From NCBI GenBank assembly GCA_009922495.1, contig RFVQ01000004.1, positions 1 through 32,356 of the forward strand: a DNA stretch of 32,356 bases, given 5' to 3'. This DNA comes from Chitinophagia bacterium. Its GTDB lineage: Bacteria; Bacteroidota; Bacteroidia; Chitinophagales; Chitinophagaceae. The position numbers were made by a program, and so were the translations under genes. Below the pieces are notes generated by a model that did not search any database, had not been told where the DNA came from, and saw nothing but the letters and a program-made list of their open reading frames with translations. Each line of letters starts with the position of its first letter. Position 1 is the stretch's first letter. This document shows, piece by piece, positions 18,500-27,968 of this stretch.

Positions 18500-21274
18500 T
18501 TAGATGACCACGTTGATCATTTTGCCCTTGACGAAAATGATTTTTTTCGGCGACTTGCCCTCCAGCCATTTGATCACCATAGGATCTGCCAATACAATGG
18601 CTTCCACATCTGCCTGTGTTGCATTGAGATCGATGTTCAAAGTTGTTCTGGTCTTTCCATTGACTGCAACCGGGTATTCCTTGGTGGTTTCTACCAGGTA
18701 TTTTTCTTCTATGGCAGGATAGGCTGCATCCAGGACAGAACCCTCTTCTCCGATGGCAGTCCATAGTTCTTCTGCCAGATGCGGTGCATAGGGTGCGATG
18801 ACGATCAGCAATTTGGACAAGAGATCTTTTGAGTGACACTTCAGGTCCGTCAATTCATTGATACCGATCATGAAGCTGCTCACTGCGGTATTGAAGGAGA
18901 ATTTCTCTGTGTCCTCTTCGATTTTTTTGGTCATGCGATAAAAAGCCTTCCATGCAGCATCATTGGCCGGAACATCTTGGAACAAGGGGCCCTTCTCGGC
19001 ATCAAAGAACAAACGCCAGAATTTTCTGATGAAGCGGTGAACCCCTTCAATCCCTTTGGTATCCCAGGGTTTGTCCTGCTCAATAGGACCCAGGAACATT
19101 TCATACATCCTGAAAGTGTCTGCACCATATTTGCTTACGATATCATCGGGATTGACCACATTGAAATACCGTTTGCTCATTTTCTCCAACCGACTGCCGC
19201 ATTTGTATACGCCGTCTTCTGTAATGAAGCTTGCCTCTGCATAATCTGGCTTCCACTGACGGAAGGCATCCATGTTCAATTCAAAACCATCCACCATGCT
19301 CACATCCACGTGCAGCTCATCTGTTTCATGCTGGTCTTTCAACCCGGCAGAAACAAATTGTTTGGTTCCCCTGATCCTGTATACCAACCGGGAATCACCC
19401 CCGATCTTTCCCTGGTTCAGCAAACGCTTGAAGGGTTCATCAAAGGAAATATACCCCAGATCGAACAAGGCCTTGGTCCACATCCTGCTGTACAAAAGAT
19501 GTCCAACCGCATGTTCTGTGCCACCCACATAGAGATCCACTTGTCCCCAGTAATCACTTGCTTGCCTGCTGCAAAATTCATTATCATTGTGAGGATCCAT
19601 ATACCGAAGGAAATACCAGCTGCTGCCTGCATAGCCCGGCATGGTATTCACTTCCCTATTGCCCCCTTCAAAAGATACCCATTCCGGGAGATTGGCCAAC
19701 GGTCCCTGTGCATCAGGACCAGGCTTCAAATCACCCAAAGGAGGAAGTTCCAAGGGAAGTGCAGATTCAGGAAGAGGGATTGCCACATCGTCCTTCCAGA
19801 CGATCGGAAAGGGCTCGCCCCAATAGCGTTGGCGACTGAAGGCGGCATCCCGCATTTTATAGTTGGTATGTCGCTTGCCAATACCCATTTCTTCGAGCTT
19901 GTCAATCGCCACACCGATTGCATCTGCCATTTTCAGTCCGTTTAAAAAGCCACTGTTTTCCAAGGTGGCATCTTTGGTGGGATTGGCATCGGTCCCATCA
20001 AAATGATCGCCAATGATATTGGTGATGGGTATTTCAAAATGACGGGCAAATTTAAAATCCCTTTCGTCACCGCATGGAACGGCCATGATGGCTCCTGTTC
20101 CATAACCAGCCAATACATATTCACTGATCCATACAGGGATTTTGCGCTCTTCAAAGGGATGCTGACAATAGGCCCCGCTGAAAACGCCGGTGATCTTCTT
20201 TTCTGCCATTCTTTCGCGTTCGCTGCGACTGTTCACATATTCCAGGTATTGCTCAACGGCAGGGGACTGTGCAGCAGAGGTGATGGAAGATACCAATTCA
20301 TGCTCCGGTGCGATCACCATGAAATCTATGCCAAAAATGGTATCGGGTCGGGTGGTATATACTTTTAGTTTTTTTCCTTTCAAGGAGTCGCTTTCGGTGA
20401 TCAGGTCAAAATCGATCTCTGCACCAAAACTCTTGCCTATCCAGTTGGATTGCATATCCTTCATGCTATCGCTGAAGTCCACCGTTTGGAGTCCGGACAG
20501 CAAGCGCTCTGCATACTCCGTGATGCGCAGGTACCATTGTCTCAATTTTTTTCTGATCACCGGATGTCCGCCTCTTTCGCTGACACCATTGATCACCTCA
20601 TCATTGGCCAGTACAGTACCCAATGCCTCACACCAGTTCACTTCACCAACACCACAATAGGCAAGGCGATAATGCATCAGGATTTCAGCCTTTTGCTTTT
20701 CATCGTATCCATTCCAGTCCGAAGCTGAAAATACCAGGTGGCGGTCGCCCGGACAAACATGATCCCTATTCCCTTCTGCCTGGAAAATATTGATCAGGTC
20801 GTTGATGCGCTTTGCCTTTTGTGCTTTGCGGTCATACCAGCTCTCAAACAATTGCAAGAAGATCCATTGCGTCCATTTGTAATAGGATTTGTCAGAGGTT
20901 CTGACTTCCCGTTCCCAATCATAACAAAACCCGATCTTGTCGAGCTGTGCCCTGAAGGTGGCAATGTTCTGGTCGGTTGAGACCGCTGGGGGAATACCAT
21001 GTTCGATGGCATACTGCTCTGCAGGCAAACCAAAAGAATCATAGCCCATGGGATGCAGGACATTGTACCCCTTTAGTCTTTTGTAACGACTGAACACGTC
21101 GCTTGCAATATACCCGAGCGGATGACCAACATGCAATCCGGCACCACTGGGATATGGGAACATGTCCAAAACATAATATTTGGGTTTATCTGTTGCATTG
21201 GATACCCGGTAGGAATGACGATCCTTCCACAATTGCTGCCATTTTTGTTCAATATCCCTGAATGCGTATTCCAT
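18500..21274 (-). CDS. leuS: Leucine--tRNA ligase
   Basis: MEYAFRDIEQKWQQLWKDR...DMFPYPSGAGLHVGHPLGYIASDVFSRYKRLKGYNVLHPMGYDSFGLPAEQYA; KMSKR; start at ATG 21274. Confidence 0.96.
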   Translation of the reverse strand: MEYAFRDIEQKWQQLWKDRHSYRVSNATDKPKYYVLDMFPYPSGAGLHVGHPLGYIASDVFSRYKRLKGYNVLHPMGYDSFGLPAEQYAIEHGIPPAVSTDQNIATFRAQLDKIGFCYDWEREVRTSDKSYYKWTQWIFLQLFESWYDRKAQKAKRINDLINIFQAEGNRDHVCPGDRHLVFSASDWNGYDEKQKAEILMHYRLAYCGVGEVNWCEALGTVLANDEVINGVSERGGHPVIRKKLRQWYLRITEYAERLLSGLQTVDFSDSMKDMQSNWIGKSFGAEIDFDLITESDSLKGKKLKVYTTRPDTIFGIDFMVIAPEHELVSSITSAAQSPAVEQYLEYVNSRSERERMAEKKITGVFSGAYCQHPFEERKIPVWISEYVLAGYGTGAIMAVPCGDERDFKFARHFEIPITNIIGDHFDGTDANPTKDATLENSGFLNGLKMADAIGVAIDKLEEMGIGKRHTNYKMRDAAFSRQRYWGEPFPIVWKDDVAIPLPESALPLELPPLGDLKPGPDAQGPLANLPEWVSFEGGNREVNTMPGYAGSSWYFLRYMDPHNDNEFCSRQASDYWGQVDLYVGGTEHAVGHLLYSRMWTKALFDLGYISFDEPFKRLLNQGKIGGDSRLVYRIRGTKQFVSAGLKDQHETDELHVDVSMVDGFELNMDAFRQWKPDYAEASFITEDGVYKCGSRLEKMSKRYFNVVNPDDIVSKYGADTFRMYEMFLGPIEQDKPWDTKGIEGVHRFIRKFWRLFFDAEKGPLFQDVPANDAAWKAFYRMTKKIEEDTEKFSFNTAVSSFMIGINELTDLKCHSKDLLSKLLIVIAPYAPHLAEELWTAIGEEGSVLDAAYPAIEEKYLVETTKEYPVAVNGKTRTTLNIDLNATQADVEAIVLADPMVIKWLEGKSPKKIIFVKGKMINVVI

Positions 21275-21325
21275 TTCCTGCGCTTTATGGTAAGGTGAAA
21301 AAATTAACGTTGGATAGAGGAAGCG

Positions 21326-21333
21326 CAAAAATA
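21326..21333 (-). promoter_or_regulatory. Candidate -7 element (TATTTTTG) for leuS
   Basis: Plus-strand CAAAAATA; exact TAnnTTTG upstream of leuS ATG 21274. Confidence 0.4.
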
Positions 21334-21353
21334 CAGAAACGCCTTAAAATTGC

Positions 21354-21361
21354 TATTTTTG
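21354..21361 (+). promoter_or_regulatory. Candidate -7 element (TATTTTTG) for ftsX
   Basis: Exact TAnnTTTG upstream of ftsX ATG 21404. Confidence 0.4.
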
Positions 21362-21403
21362 AGGGCATTACAATCCCTTAAAGTTTCAAATAACTGCGGA
21401 AAT

Positions 21404-22279
21404 ATGACGGCACAGAGCAAAGCATCCATGAGACGAAGCAAACCCTCCTATTTCATGGCTATCTTGGGTGTAGCCTTGGTATTGTTCATTTTGGGCATGC
21501 TGGGCTGGCTGGTCATCAATGCCAGCAAGCTTGAAACCTATTTCAAGGGCAGTGTTCAGGTGCACGCTTTTGTAAGAGATGGAAGCCCTCAAAAAGAGAT
21601 CGATATTGTCAAACAGAAGATTGAAGCCCGTCCCTATGCCCGCAATGTTGCCTTCATCACCAAGGAAATGGCAAGGAAAAATTTCATCGGAGATGGCAAT
21701 GAGGATTGGGACAAAGTATTGGACTATAATCCTCTTCCTGCGAGCATTGACTTTTTTTTAGAACCTGAATATGTAAACAAGGACAGCCTCAAGACCATCA
21801 CCGCGGAAATAACCAAAAACTTTATCATCAGCGAAGTGAAATATCCTGATGCCGTGGTCAGCAACCTGAACAATATCGTGAGGAAAGTAGGGTACTTCTT
21901 GTTATCACTTGCTGGAATTCTTGCTTTGATCGTCATCATCCTGATCGACAATACCATCAAACTGGCAATGTTCTCCAACCGTTTCCTGATCAAGACCATG
22001 CAAATGGTAGGCGCCACCCGCTGGTTCATCTCTAAACCATTTGACAGCCGTGCGATCATCAATGGCTTTATCAGTGCATTGCTGGCAATCGTTGCGATTA
22101 TGATCATCATCTACGGAGTAGAGAACTGGTGGTTACCGGAGATCGAGGCTTTGCGCGACAATGGTATGCTGGCTTTGTTGTTTCTGGGACTGATCATTAT
22201 TGGAATTAGCATTACCTTCATCAGCACACACCGCAGTGTGACCAAATACCTGAAAATGAAGTTGGATGAACTTTATTAA
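21404..22279 (+). CDS. ftsX: Cell division protein FtsX (permease-like)
   Basis: SYFMAILGVALVLFILGMLGWLVINASKLETYFKGSVQVHAFVRDG...FISKPFDSRAIINGFISALLAIVAIMIII; FtsX topology. Confidence 0.9.
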   Translation: MTAQSKASMRRSKPSYFMAILGVALVLFILGMLGWLVINASKLETYFKGSVQVHAFVRDGSPQKEIDIVKQKIEARPYARNVAFITKEMARKNFIGDGNEDWDKVLDYNPLPASIDFFLEPEYVNKDSLKTITAEITKNFIISEVKYPDAVVSNLNNIVRKVGYFLLSLAGILALIVIILIDNTIKLAMFSNRFLIKTMQMVGATRWFISKPFDSRAIINGFISALLAIVAIMIIIYGVENWWLPEIEALRDNGMLALLFLGLIIIGISITFISTHRSVTKYLKMKLDELY

Positions 22280-22288
22280 CATGAAAAT

Positions 22289-22519
22289 ATGGAAATGAAA
22301 AAAAATAACATATTCGAAAAAGACAACCTGATCTGGATGCTGATTGGGATCATTGTGATCGCACTGGGTGCCATTCTGATGGCAGGAGGAAAAAGCACCG
22401 ATCCCAATGTATTTGATGAAAGCTCGGTATACAGCACAAGAAGGATCACGCTTGCCCCCCTCATGATCATGGCCGGATTGCTGATCGAAGTGTATGCGAT
22501 CATGAAGAAAAGCAAGTAA
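22289..22519 (+). CDS. DUF3098 domain small membrane protein
   Basis: 76 aa, two TM segments; YSTRRITLAPLMIMAGLLIEVYAIM; lies between ftsX and uppP, an arrangement familiar in Bacteroidota. Confidence 0.8.
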   Translation: MEMKKNNIFEKDNLIWMLIGIIVIALGAILMAGGKSTDPNVFDESSVYSTRRITLAPLMIMAGLLIEVYAIMKKSK

Positions 22520-22522
22520 TCC

Positions 22523-23317
22523 ATGGACAACCTCAAAGCAGTGGTGCTGGCGATCATTGAAGGCATCACTGAATTCCTCCCCGTATCGTCAACAGGCCAT
22601 ATGGCCATCGCTTCTGCATTTTTGGACATTGAGTCAGATCCCTTTACCAAATTGTTTGAGGTTGTGATTCAGTTTGGTGCCATCCTTTCCGTTGTGGTAT
22701 TGTACTGGAGAAAATTCATCGACTTCAAAAAATTCAGTTTTTATGCCAAGCTGCTGGTGGCCATCCTTCCAGCACTCGCCTTTGGCGCCCTCTTCAAAAA
22801 GCATATCGACAATATGCTGGAGAAACCTCTCTTCATTTCCCTTGTGCTGCTAGGAGGTGGAGTACTCTTGCTGTTTGTTGACCGCTGGTTCAAAAATGGG
22901 TCCGTAAAAGAAGAAGAAGAGATCAGTTATAAAAAAGGGTTCATCATCGGACTCTACCAGGTTTTGGCAGTGATATTACCCGGACTCAGCAGAAGTGCAG
23001 CCACCATCGTGGGTGGTATGCAACAAAAGCTTACCCGGTCGCTCGCAGCAGAGTTTTCTTTCTTCCTGGCAGTACCCACCATGTTTGCTGCCACCGCCAA
23101 AAGTTTACTGGACATTGTACAGGAACAACCCGAAGTATTGAATACGGAAGGGATACAATACCTTTTGCTGGGCAGTGCAGTCGCCTTTGTTGTTGCCCTA
23201 TTGGCCATCCGGTTTTTCATTCGCTTTCTGCAGCAAAATGGATTCAAGGCCTTCGGATGGTACAGGATAGCCTTGGGGACTGTCCTGATTATGCTTATCT
23301 TGTTGGACAAGCTATAA
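22523..23317 (+). CDS. uppP: Undecaprenyl-diphosphate phosphatase (BacA/UppP)
   Basis: [22 protein letters not shown]...[16 protein letters not shown] motifs. Confidence 0.96.
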   Translation: MDNLKAVVLAIIEGITEFLPVSSTGHMAIASAFLDIESDPFTKLFEVVIQFGAILSVVVLYWRKFIDFKKFSFYAKLLVAILPALAFGALFKKHIDNMLEKPLFISLVLLGGGVLLLFVDRWFKNGSVKEEEEISYKKGFIIGLYQVLAVILPGLSRSAATIVGGMQQKLTRSLAAEFSFFLAVPTMFAATAKSLLDIVQEQPEVLNTEGIQYLLLGSAVAFVVALLAIRFFIRFLQQNGFKAFGWYRIALGTVLIMLILLDKL

Positions 23318-23319
23318 CC

Positions 23320-24648
23320 ATGAAGGATCGCAAAAAAATACAAAAGGCCTGGGCGATGTACGACTGGGCCAACAGCACCTATAACCTTGTCATCACCTCC
23401 ACGATCTTTCCGGCCTATTATGTGGCCATCACCACCGGTGATGAAAGCAATCCGCTTTCCTATGTCAATTTCTTTGGCATAAAAATCATCAACACTGCCT
23501 TGCAGAATTATGCATTGGCAGCTGTTTTTTTGTTGGTCTCCATCTTATCTCCCATCCTCTCTTCCATTGCTGATTTCAGGGGGAACAAGAAAGCCTTCAT
23601 GAGAGCGTTTTGCTATATCGGTTCGATATCCTGCATGGCCCTGTTCTTTTTCACACCGCAGCGCATCGAATGGGGCATTCTATTCTTCGCCCTGGCAGCA
23701 CTGGGATTTTGGAGCAGTTGGGTCTTCTACAACTCTTACCTACCCGACATCGCATTGCCCGAAGAACGCGACAAATTGAGTGCGAGAGGATTTGCCATGG
23801 GCTATATCGGCAGTGTATTGTTACAGTTGATTTGTTTTGTCATCATCCTCAAACCGGAATGGTTTGGACTGGCCAATGGTGACAAGACCCTTGGACCCCG
23901 TATTTCATTTTTACTGGTAGGCCTCTGGTGGCTCGGCTTTGCACAGATCTCATTTGCATCCCTACCCTCCAATACCAAAAGCAACAAGGAACTCAAGAAA
24001 CATATTTTGGTGAATGGATTCCACGAGCTGCAACTTGTCTGGAAGGAGGCCAAATCCATACCCGCCCTGAAACGCTTTCTGGGTGCCTTCTTCCTGCTCA
24101 GCGTAGGAGTGCAGACAGTCATGCTGGTGGCAGCAGGCTACAGCAAGAAAGAGATCTTCCCAAAACCGGAAGACGAACCCAAACTCATCCTCACCATCAT
24201 CCTGATCCAACTGGTAGCCATCTTTGGAGCGGTCGGTTTGAGTCGGTTGTCGAAGATCATCGGTAATCTCCCAACCATGCTCATCGCGATCGTGATTTGG
24301 GTGGGCATTTGCATCTGGGGATACAATATCCATTCGCAAACGGAATTCTATATCCTCGCCGCTTGTGTGGGACTTGTCATGGGAGGCATTCAATCCATGA
24401 GCAGAAGCACCTATTCCAAGCTGATCCCCGCAACAGAAGACACTGCATCATATTTCAGTTTCTATGATGTTACAGAAAAACTGGCCCTTACTATTGGACT
24501 CTTTTTATTTGCTTACAATGAAGAATTAACGGGCAGTATGCGAAATTCTATCTTGATGCTGATGGGATTTTTCATCCTTAGTTTTTTTGCGTTGCTCTAT
24601 ACCAAAAAAGCCATCACCCGTGAGAAAAATGGAAATCTATTCAATTGA
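23320..24648 (+). CDS. MFS transporter, UMF1/Atg22-like family
   Basis: KIQKAWAMYDWANSTYNLVITSTIFPAYY (DWANS signature); multiple TM; GGIQSMSRSTYSKLIP. Confidence 0.9.
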   Translation: MKDRKKIQKAWAMYDWANSTYNLVITSTIFPAYYVAITTGDESNPLSYVNFFGIKIINTALQNYALAAVFLLVSILSPILSSIADFRGNKKAFMRAFCYIGSISCMALFFFTPQRIEWGILFFALAALGFWSSWVFYNSYLPDIALPEERDKLSARGFAMGYIGSVLLQLICFVIILKPEWFGLANGDKTLGPRISFLLVGLWWLGFAQISFASLPSNTKSNKELKKHILVNGFHELQLVWKEAKSIPALKRFLGAFFLLSVGVQTVMLVAAGYSKKEIFPKPEDEPKLILTIILIQLVAIFGAVGLSRLSKIIGNLPTMLIAIVIWVGICIWGYNIHSQTEFYILAACVGLVMGGIQSMSRSTYSKLIPATEDTASYFSFYDVTEKLALTIGLFLFAYNEELTGSMRNSILMLMGFFILSFFALLYTKKAITREKNGNLFN

Positions 24649-25483
24649 TACCGGCCTCTTCAAGTTAGATGGTGGCGCCATGTTTGGCGTGGTACCCAAA
24701 GTCATCTGGCAAAGGCAAGTGCGTGCTGATGAAAACAATCTTTGTACCTGGTCGATGCGTTGCATGCTGGTAGTGGAAGAGGATCGAAAGATCCTGATCG
24801 ACACAGGAATGGGAAACAAACAATCTGAAAAATTCTTCAGTTATTATTATCCCAGTGGCAATGAAACCCTGCTGGGTTCATTGAAAAAAAATGGACTGGA
24901 TGCGGAAGATATCACCGATGTGATCCTGACACATCTTCATTTTGATCATTGTGGTGCTGCTGTAAAAAAAGAAGGGGAACAGTTGCTTCCAACCTTTCCA
25001 AAAGCAACCTACTGGAGCAATCGGTCACATTGGCAATGGGCCACGGAACCGAATCCCAGGGAGAAAGCATCTTTTCTGAAAGAGAACATTTTACCCTTGC
25101 AGGAAGCGGGTTGCCTCAAATTCATTGATGAGAAAAAAGGAGAGAGAACAAAGTTCAGCAATAACATAGAGATTCTTTTCAGTTATGGACATACAGAAGC
25201 CATGATGTGTCCGATCATCAGTTATCAAGACAAGAAAATTGTTTTTGTGGCCGACCTGATTCCTTCTGCTTCACATATTCCTTTGTCCTATATCGCAGGC
25301 TACGACATGTTTCCTTTGATATCCATGGAAGAAAAAAAAGCATTTCTTGAAGAGGCGGTAGACCAAGAGTATGTCCTCTTCTTTGGACATGATGCAGAAA
25401 ATGAATGTGCCACTGTGGAGAGAACAGAAAAAGGAATAAGGCTGAAAGAGAAGTTCAGCCTAAAAGAATTTATTTCATCTTGA
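24629..25483 (+). CDS. MBL-fold metallo-hydrolase
   Basis: ILIDTGMGNK; LTHLHFDHCGAA; GHTEAMMCPII; FVADLIPSASHIPL; FGHD. Start overlaps the MFS gene by 20 nt. Confidence 0.9.
   Translation: MEIYSIDTGLFKLDGGAMFGVVPKVIWQRQVRADENNLCTWSMRCMLVVEEDRKILIDTGMGNKQSEKFFSYYYPSGNETLLGSLKKNGLDAEDITDVILTHLHFDHCGAAVKKEGEQLLPTFPKATYWSNRSHWQWATEPNPREKASFLKENILPLQEAGCLKFIDEKKGERTKFSNNIEILFSYGHTEAMMCPIISYQDKKIVFVADLIPSASHIPLSYIAGYDMFPLISMEEKKAFLEEAVDQEYVLFFGHDAENECATVERTEKGIRLKEKFSLKEFISS
25439..25461 (-). terminator. Hairpin inside the 3' coding end of the MBL gene, just downstream of the convergent DUF3108 gene stop
   Basis: AGGCTGAA-AGAGAAG-TTCAGCCT, perfect 8-bp stem; on minus followed by TATTCCTTTTT (imperfect U-tract). 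Confidence 0.5.
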
Positions 25484-26270
25484 CCAGGGATCCAAAAGGA
25501 TAGCGAAGGTTGCGGTATCCCATCATGTCAACTTTCACACTGCCAACAGTAATCGGACTTTCTATGCGCAGGGGTACCCTGTTGGCATCATCTGATACCC
25601 ATACCGTCATCAGTTCACCTCCTTCAAAGATCGTTCCCTTGATGAGCATGGGCTTGAACTTAATGGCAGTGAATTTTCCATAGCGGGTTTTAATCAATTC
25701 TTTTCCCAAGTAGCGTATATAGATGTTATGCACTTCGTTGTCAAGAAACATATTGAAAGGTATCTTTTCTCCAATCTTGTATTTTGAGAAATCAATATTG
25801 CGTGCGTAATAGATGGAGCTGAGTACGTCCTGCATGCAATCTGAAATGGGATAGGTGCCTTTGTTGCTGGTTGCTTTGTTGTTGTCATGATCAAAATTGA
25901 CCCATTCGTCTTTTCTGAAGCCACCTTCTTCCACATGCCTGATGAATTTATAGGGCTTGAGTGTGGCGGTATCAATATAGGTCTCGTATCTGTCGCGCAC
26001 CCTGAAGATCCAGTCGTATGAAGGATTGGATGTACCCAAGCCCGTCACATGATATACCGGTTTGTTGTTGAGTTTTTCCTGGGCAACAGTAAAGGATGCT
26101 GTCCCGGCATCCACATACAACCCGATAACATTGTAGAAGATCTTGAAAGTGATCACTTCCCCGGCACTGAAAGCACCGTTGTTGAGTCCGCAAAAATCAT
26201 TCACTGCCCCCAATCTTGCAAAAGGAAGCATGAAAAAAAATACCGTCAATGTCATTCGGTTCAAACGCAT
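25470..26270 (-). CDS. DUF3108 domain secreted protein
   Basis: Signal peptide; GEVITFKIFYNVIGLYVDAGTASFTV...VTGLGTSNPSYDWIFRVRDRYETYIDTATLKPYKFIRHVEEGGF, typical DUF3108. Confidence 0.88.
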   Translation of the reverse strand: MRLNRMTLTVFFFMLPFARLGAVNDFCGLNNGAFSAGEVITFKIFYNVIGLYVDAGTASFTVAQEKLNNKPVYHVTGLGTSNPSYDWIFRVRDRYETYIDTATLKPYKFIRHVEEGGFRKDEWVNFDHDNNKATSNKGTYPISDCMQDVLSSIYYARNIDFSKYKIGEKIPFNMFLDNEVHNIYIRYLGKELIKTRYGKFTAIKFKPMLIKGTIFEGGELMTVWVSDDANRVPLRIESPITVGSVKVDMMGYRNLRYPFGSLVKMK

Positions 26271-26274
26271 ACCA

Positions 26275-26282
26275 CAAAGATA
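26275..26282 (-). promoter_or_regulatory. Candidate -7 element (TATCTTTG) for the DUF3108 gene
   Basis: Plus-strand CAAAGATA; exact TAnnTTTG, 4 nt before the start codon at 26270. Confidence 0.45.
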
Positions 26283-26351
26283 AAACCAATGAAGAACCGA
26301 TTTTGTTTATCCATCCTGCTGATGATTAAACTTTTATTAAAAAAAGGTTTG

Positions 26352-27350
26352 TTATTTTTTACCTGACCGCAAATGCAGGAATGCAAAGGCCCCCATGAAA
26401 GCCGGAATGATAAAATTCACGAGCCAGATGATGAAAACAGCGATGGGGATGGCCAATGGAGGGGAGCCGATCGCCGGAAACAGCAGCAACGCAAACTGCC
26501 AACGAACACCCATTTCCATGAAAGAAAAAGTGGGAACGATGGATAGCCAGAGCAACATAACGGAAACACTGATAGCCAATACCAGGAGTTCAGTGGTCAT
26601 TCCCGTGAAGCGAAAAACGATCAGGTATTGAAAGACGAAAATGGCATACCGGACAGAAGACAAGATCAGTACCCCTGTCAATCTTGAGGCAGGTGTGCGG
26701 GATAGCAGCAGCAGATGTGATGAAAAAGCCTTGAGCAATTTCCAGTGCCCCAATTTTTGCAAGATCCAGCTGCTGGAAAAATATACCAGCAATAAAACCA
26801 AGGTAGCGATCGGGGCCAATAACAAGAGAAGATCGATGGAATAGAAGGATTCATCCGCATTGAGTTGACCTTTCAGTTGATCGTATCCAATGTACAAGGA
26901 GATACTACCGATCAGACAGGTGATGATAAGCTGTGCCAAATTTCCAATGAAGGTAAAGGCGGTTCCCTCCAATCTTGTTCCATTGGGCAAATGAATGATC
27001 CTTCCGGCAAATTCACCCAAACGGTTGGGCGTTACCACTGAAACAGTGATGCCGCTGAGGATGGATCGAAAGGCATTGATCCAATGGATGCTGACAATAC
27101 CCTTGAGCAGCATCTTCCATTTGATCGCTTCCAGGAACCATTGAAAGAACATCAGCAACAGAATGAAAAGCAGTGGCCATGCTCCCTTGCCGGATATGGT
27201 TTCTTTCAATGCCTGCCACTGCAATGAAATATCTTTTGTAGCGGCAATCTGTTGATAGACATCCCAGGAAAGCCAGATCAGGAAAGCAGGTCCCAGGATA
27301 TAGTTGATGAATATTTTGATATTTTTGTCCAGACCTATCGCTTTCCTCAA
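26352..27350 (-). CDS. Lysylphosphatidylglycerol synthase TM region / AglD-like flippase-domain membrane protein
   Basis: Multi-TM; QWFLEAIKWKMLLKG...VSVVTPNRLGEFAGRIIHL. Start is uncertain: the track start 27350 is TTG. Confidence 0.8.
   Translation of the reverse strand: MRKAIGLDKNIKIFINYILGPAFLIWLSWDVYQQIAATKDISLQWQALKETISGKGAWPLLFILLLMFFQWFLEAIKWKMLLKGIVSIHWINAFRSILSGITVSVVTPNRLGEFAGRIIHLPNGTRLEGTAFTFIGNLAQLIITCLIGSISLYIGYDQLKGQLNADESFYSIDLLLLLAPIATLVLLLVYFSSSWILQKLGHWKLLKAFSSHLLLLSRTPASRLTGVLILSSVRYAIFVFQYLIVFRFTGMTTELLVLAISVSVMLLWLSIVPTFSFMEMGVRWQFALLLFPAIGSPPLAIPIAVFIIWLVNFIIPAFMGAFAFLHLRSGKK
27320..27327 (+). promoter_or_regulatory. Candidate -7 element (TATTTTTG) for ruvC
   Basis: Exact TAnnTTTG, 35 nt before the TTG start at 27363. 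Confidence 0.35.
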
Positions 27351-27355
27351 AAATA
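27348..27355 (-). promoter_or_regulatory. Candidate -7 element (TATTTTTG) for the flippase-like gene, overlapping its annotated TTG start
   Basis: Plus-strand CAAAAATA; the TTG of the motif is the ORF-track start codon. Confidence 0.35.
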
Positions 27356-27362
27356 ACCCCGG

Positions 27363-27950
27363 TTGGCACAGAAAAGTAAAATTATTTTAGGCATTGATCC
27401 GGGAACCGTGATCATGGGCTACGGTATCATTCGGGTGACTGGCAGTCAGATCAGCGTGCTGGACATGAATGCGATCAAACTCAATGGAAAGAAAGATATG
27501 TTTGAAAGATTGGGGGTGATCCATGATGTAATACAGGCCTTGATCGATGATTTCAAACCTGATCATCTTGCCATCGAAGCACCTTTTTTTGGAAAGAATG
27601 TACAAAGCATGCTCAAGCTGGGCAGGGCACAAGGAATTGCCATTGGTGTGGCCATGTCCAATAAAATTGGCGTAACAGAATACTCCCCCAGAAAGGTCAA
27701 ACAATCCATCACTGGAAATGGTGCCGCAGGCAAGGATCAGCTTTGGAAAATGTTGAAAAGCATGGTCACGATCGACGAAACCCCCAAATACTTTGATGCC
27801 TCCGATGCCTTGGCTGTGGCCATTTGTCATCACTTCAACAGCCATACGGCCGATGCTGCCATTGGAAAGATTTCCAAAAAATCTGTTGCCCCCAAAAAGA
27901 AAGGAAGCTGGGAAGCGTTCATGAAAGCCCATCCCGACAGGGTCAAATAA
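27363..27950 (+). CDS. ruvC: Crossover junction endodeoxyribonuclease RuvC (TTG start)
   Basis: KSKIILGIDPGTVIMGYGIIRV...LAIEAPFFGKNVQSMLKLGRAQGIAI...YSPRKVKQSITGNGAAGKDQ. An in-frame TAA at 27354-27356 excludes an upstream start. Confidence 0.95.
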   Translation: MAQKSKIILGIDPGTVIMGYGIIRVTGSQISVLDMNAIKLNGKKDMFERLGVIHDVIQALIDDFKPDHLAIEAPFFGKNVQSMLKLGRAQGIAIGVAMSNKIGVTEYSPRKVKQSITGNGAAGKDQLWKMLKSMVTIDETPKYFDASDALAVAICHHFNSHTADAAIGKISKKSVAPKKKGSWEAFMKAHPDRVK

Positions 27951-27968
27951 GCGATCGCTTGCCTGGCA

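Noticed and set aside
18833-19945. 370-aa plus-strand ORF within leuS
   Set aside because: Long, but antisense to unmistakable leuS; His/Ile-rich shadow translation without domain features.
17449-27950. A ruvABC-type recombination operon
   Set aside because: ruvB and ruvC are about 9 kb apart on opposite strands and ruvA is not in the window; scattered ruv genes are not unusual in Bacteroidota.
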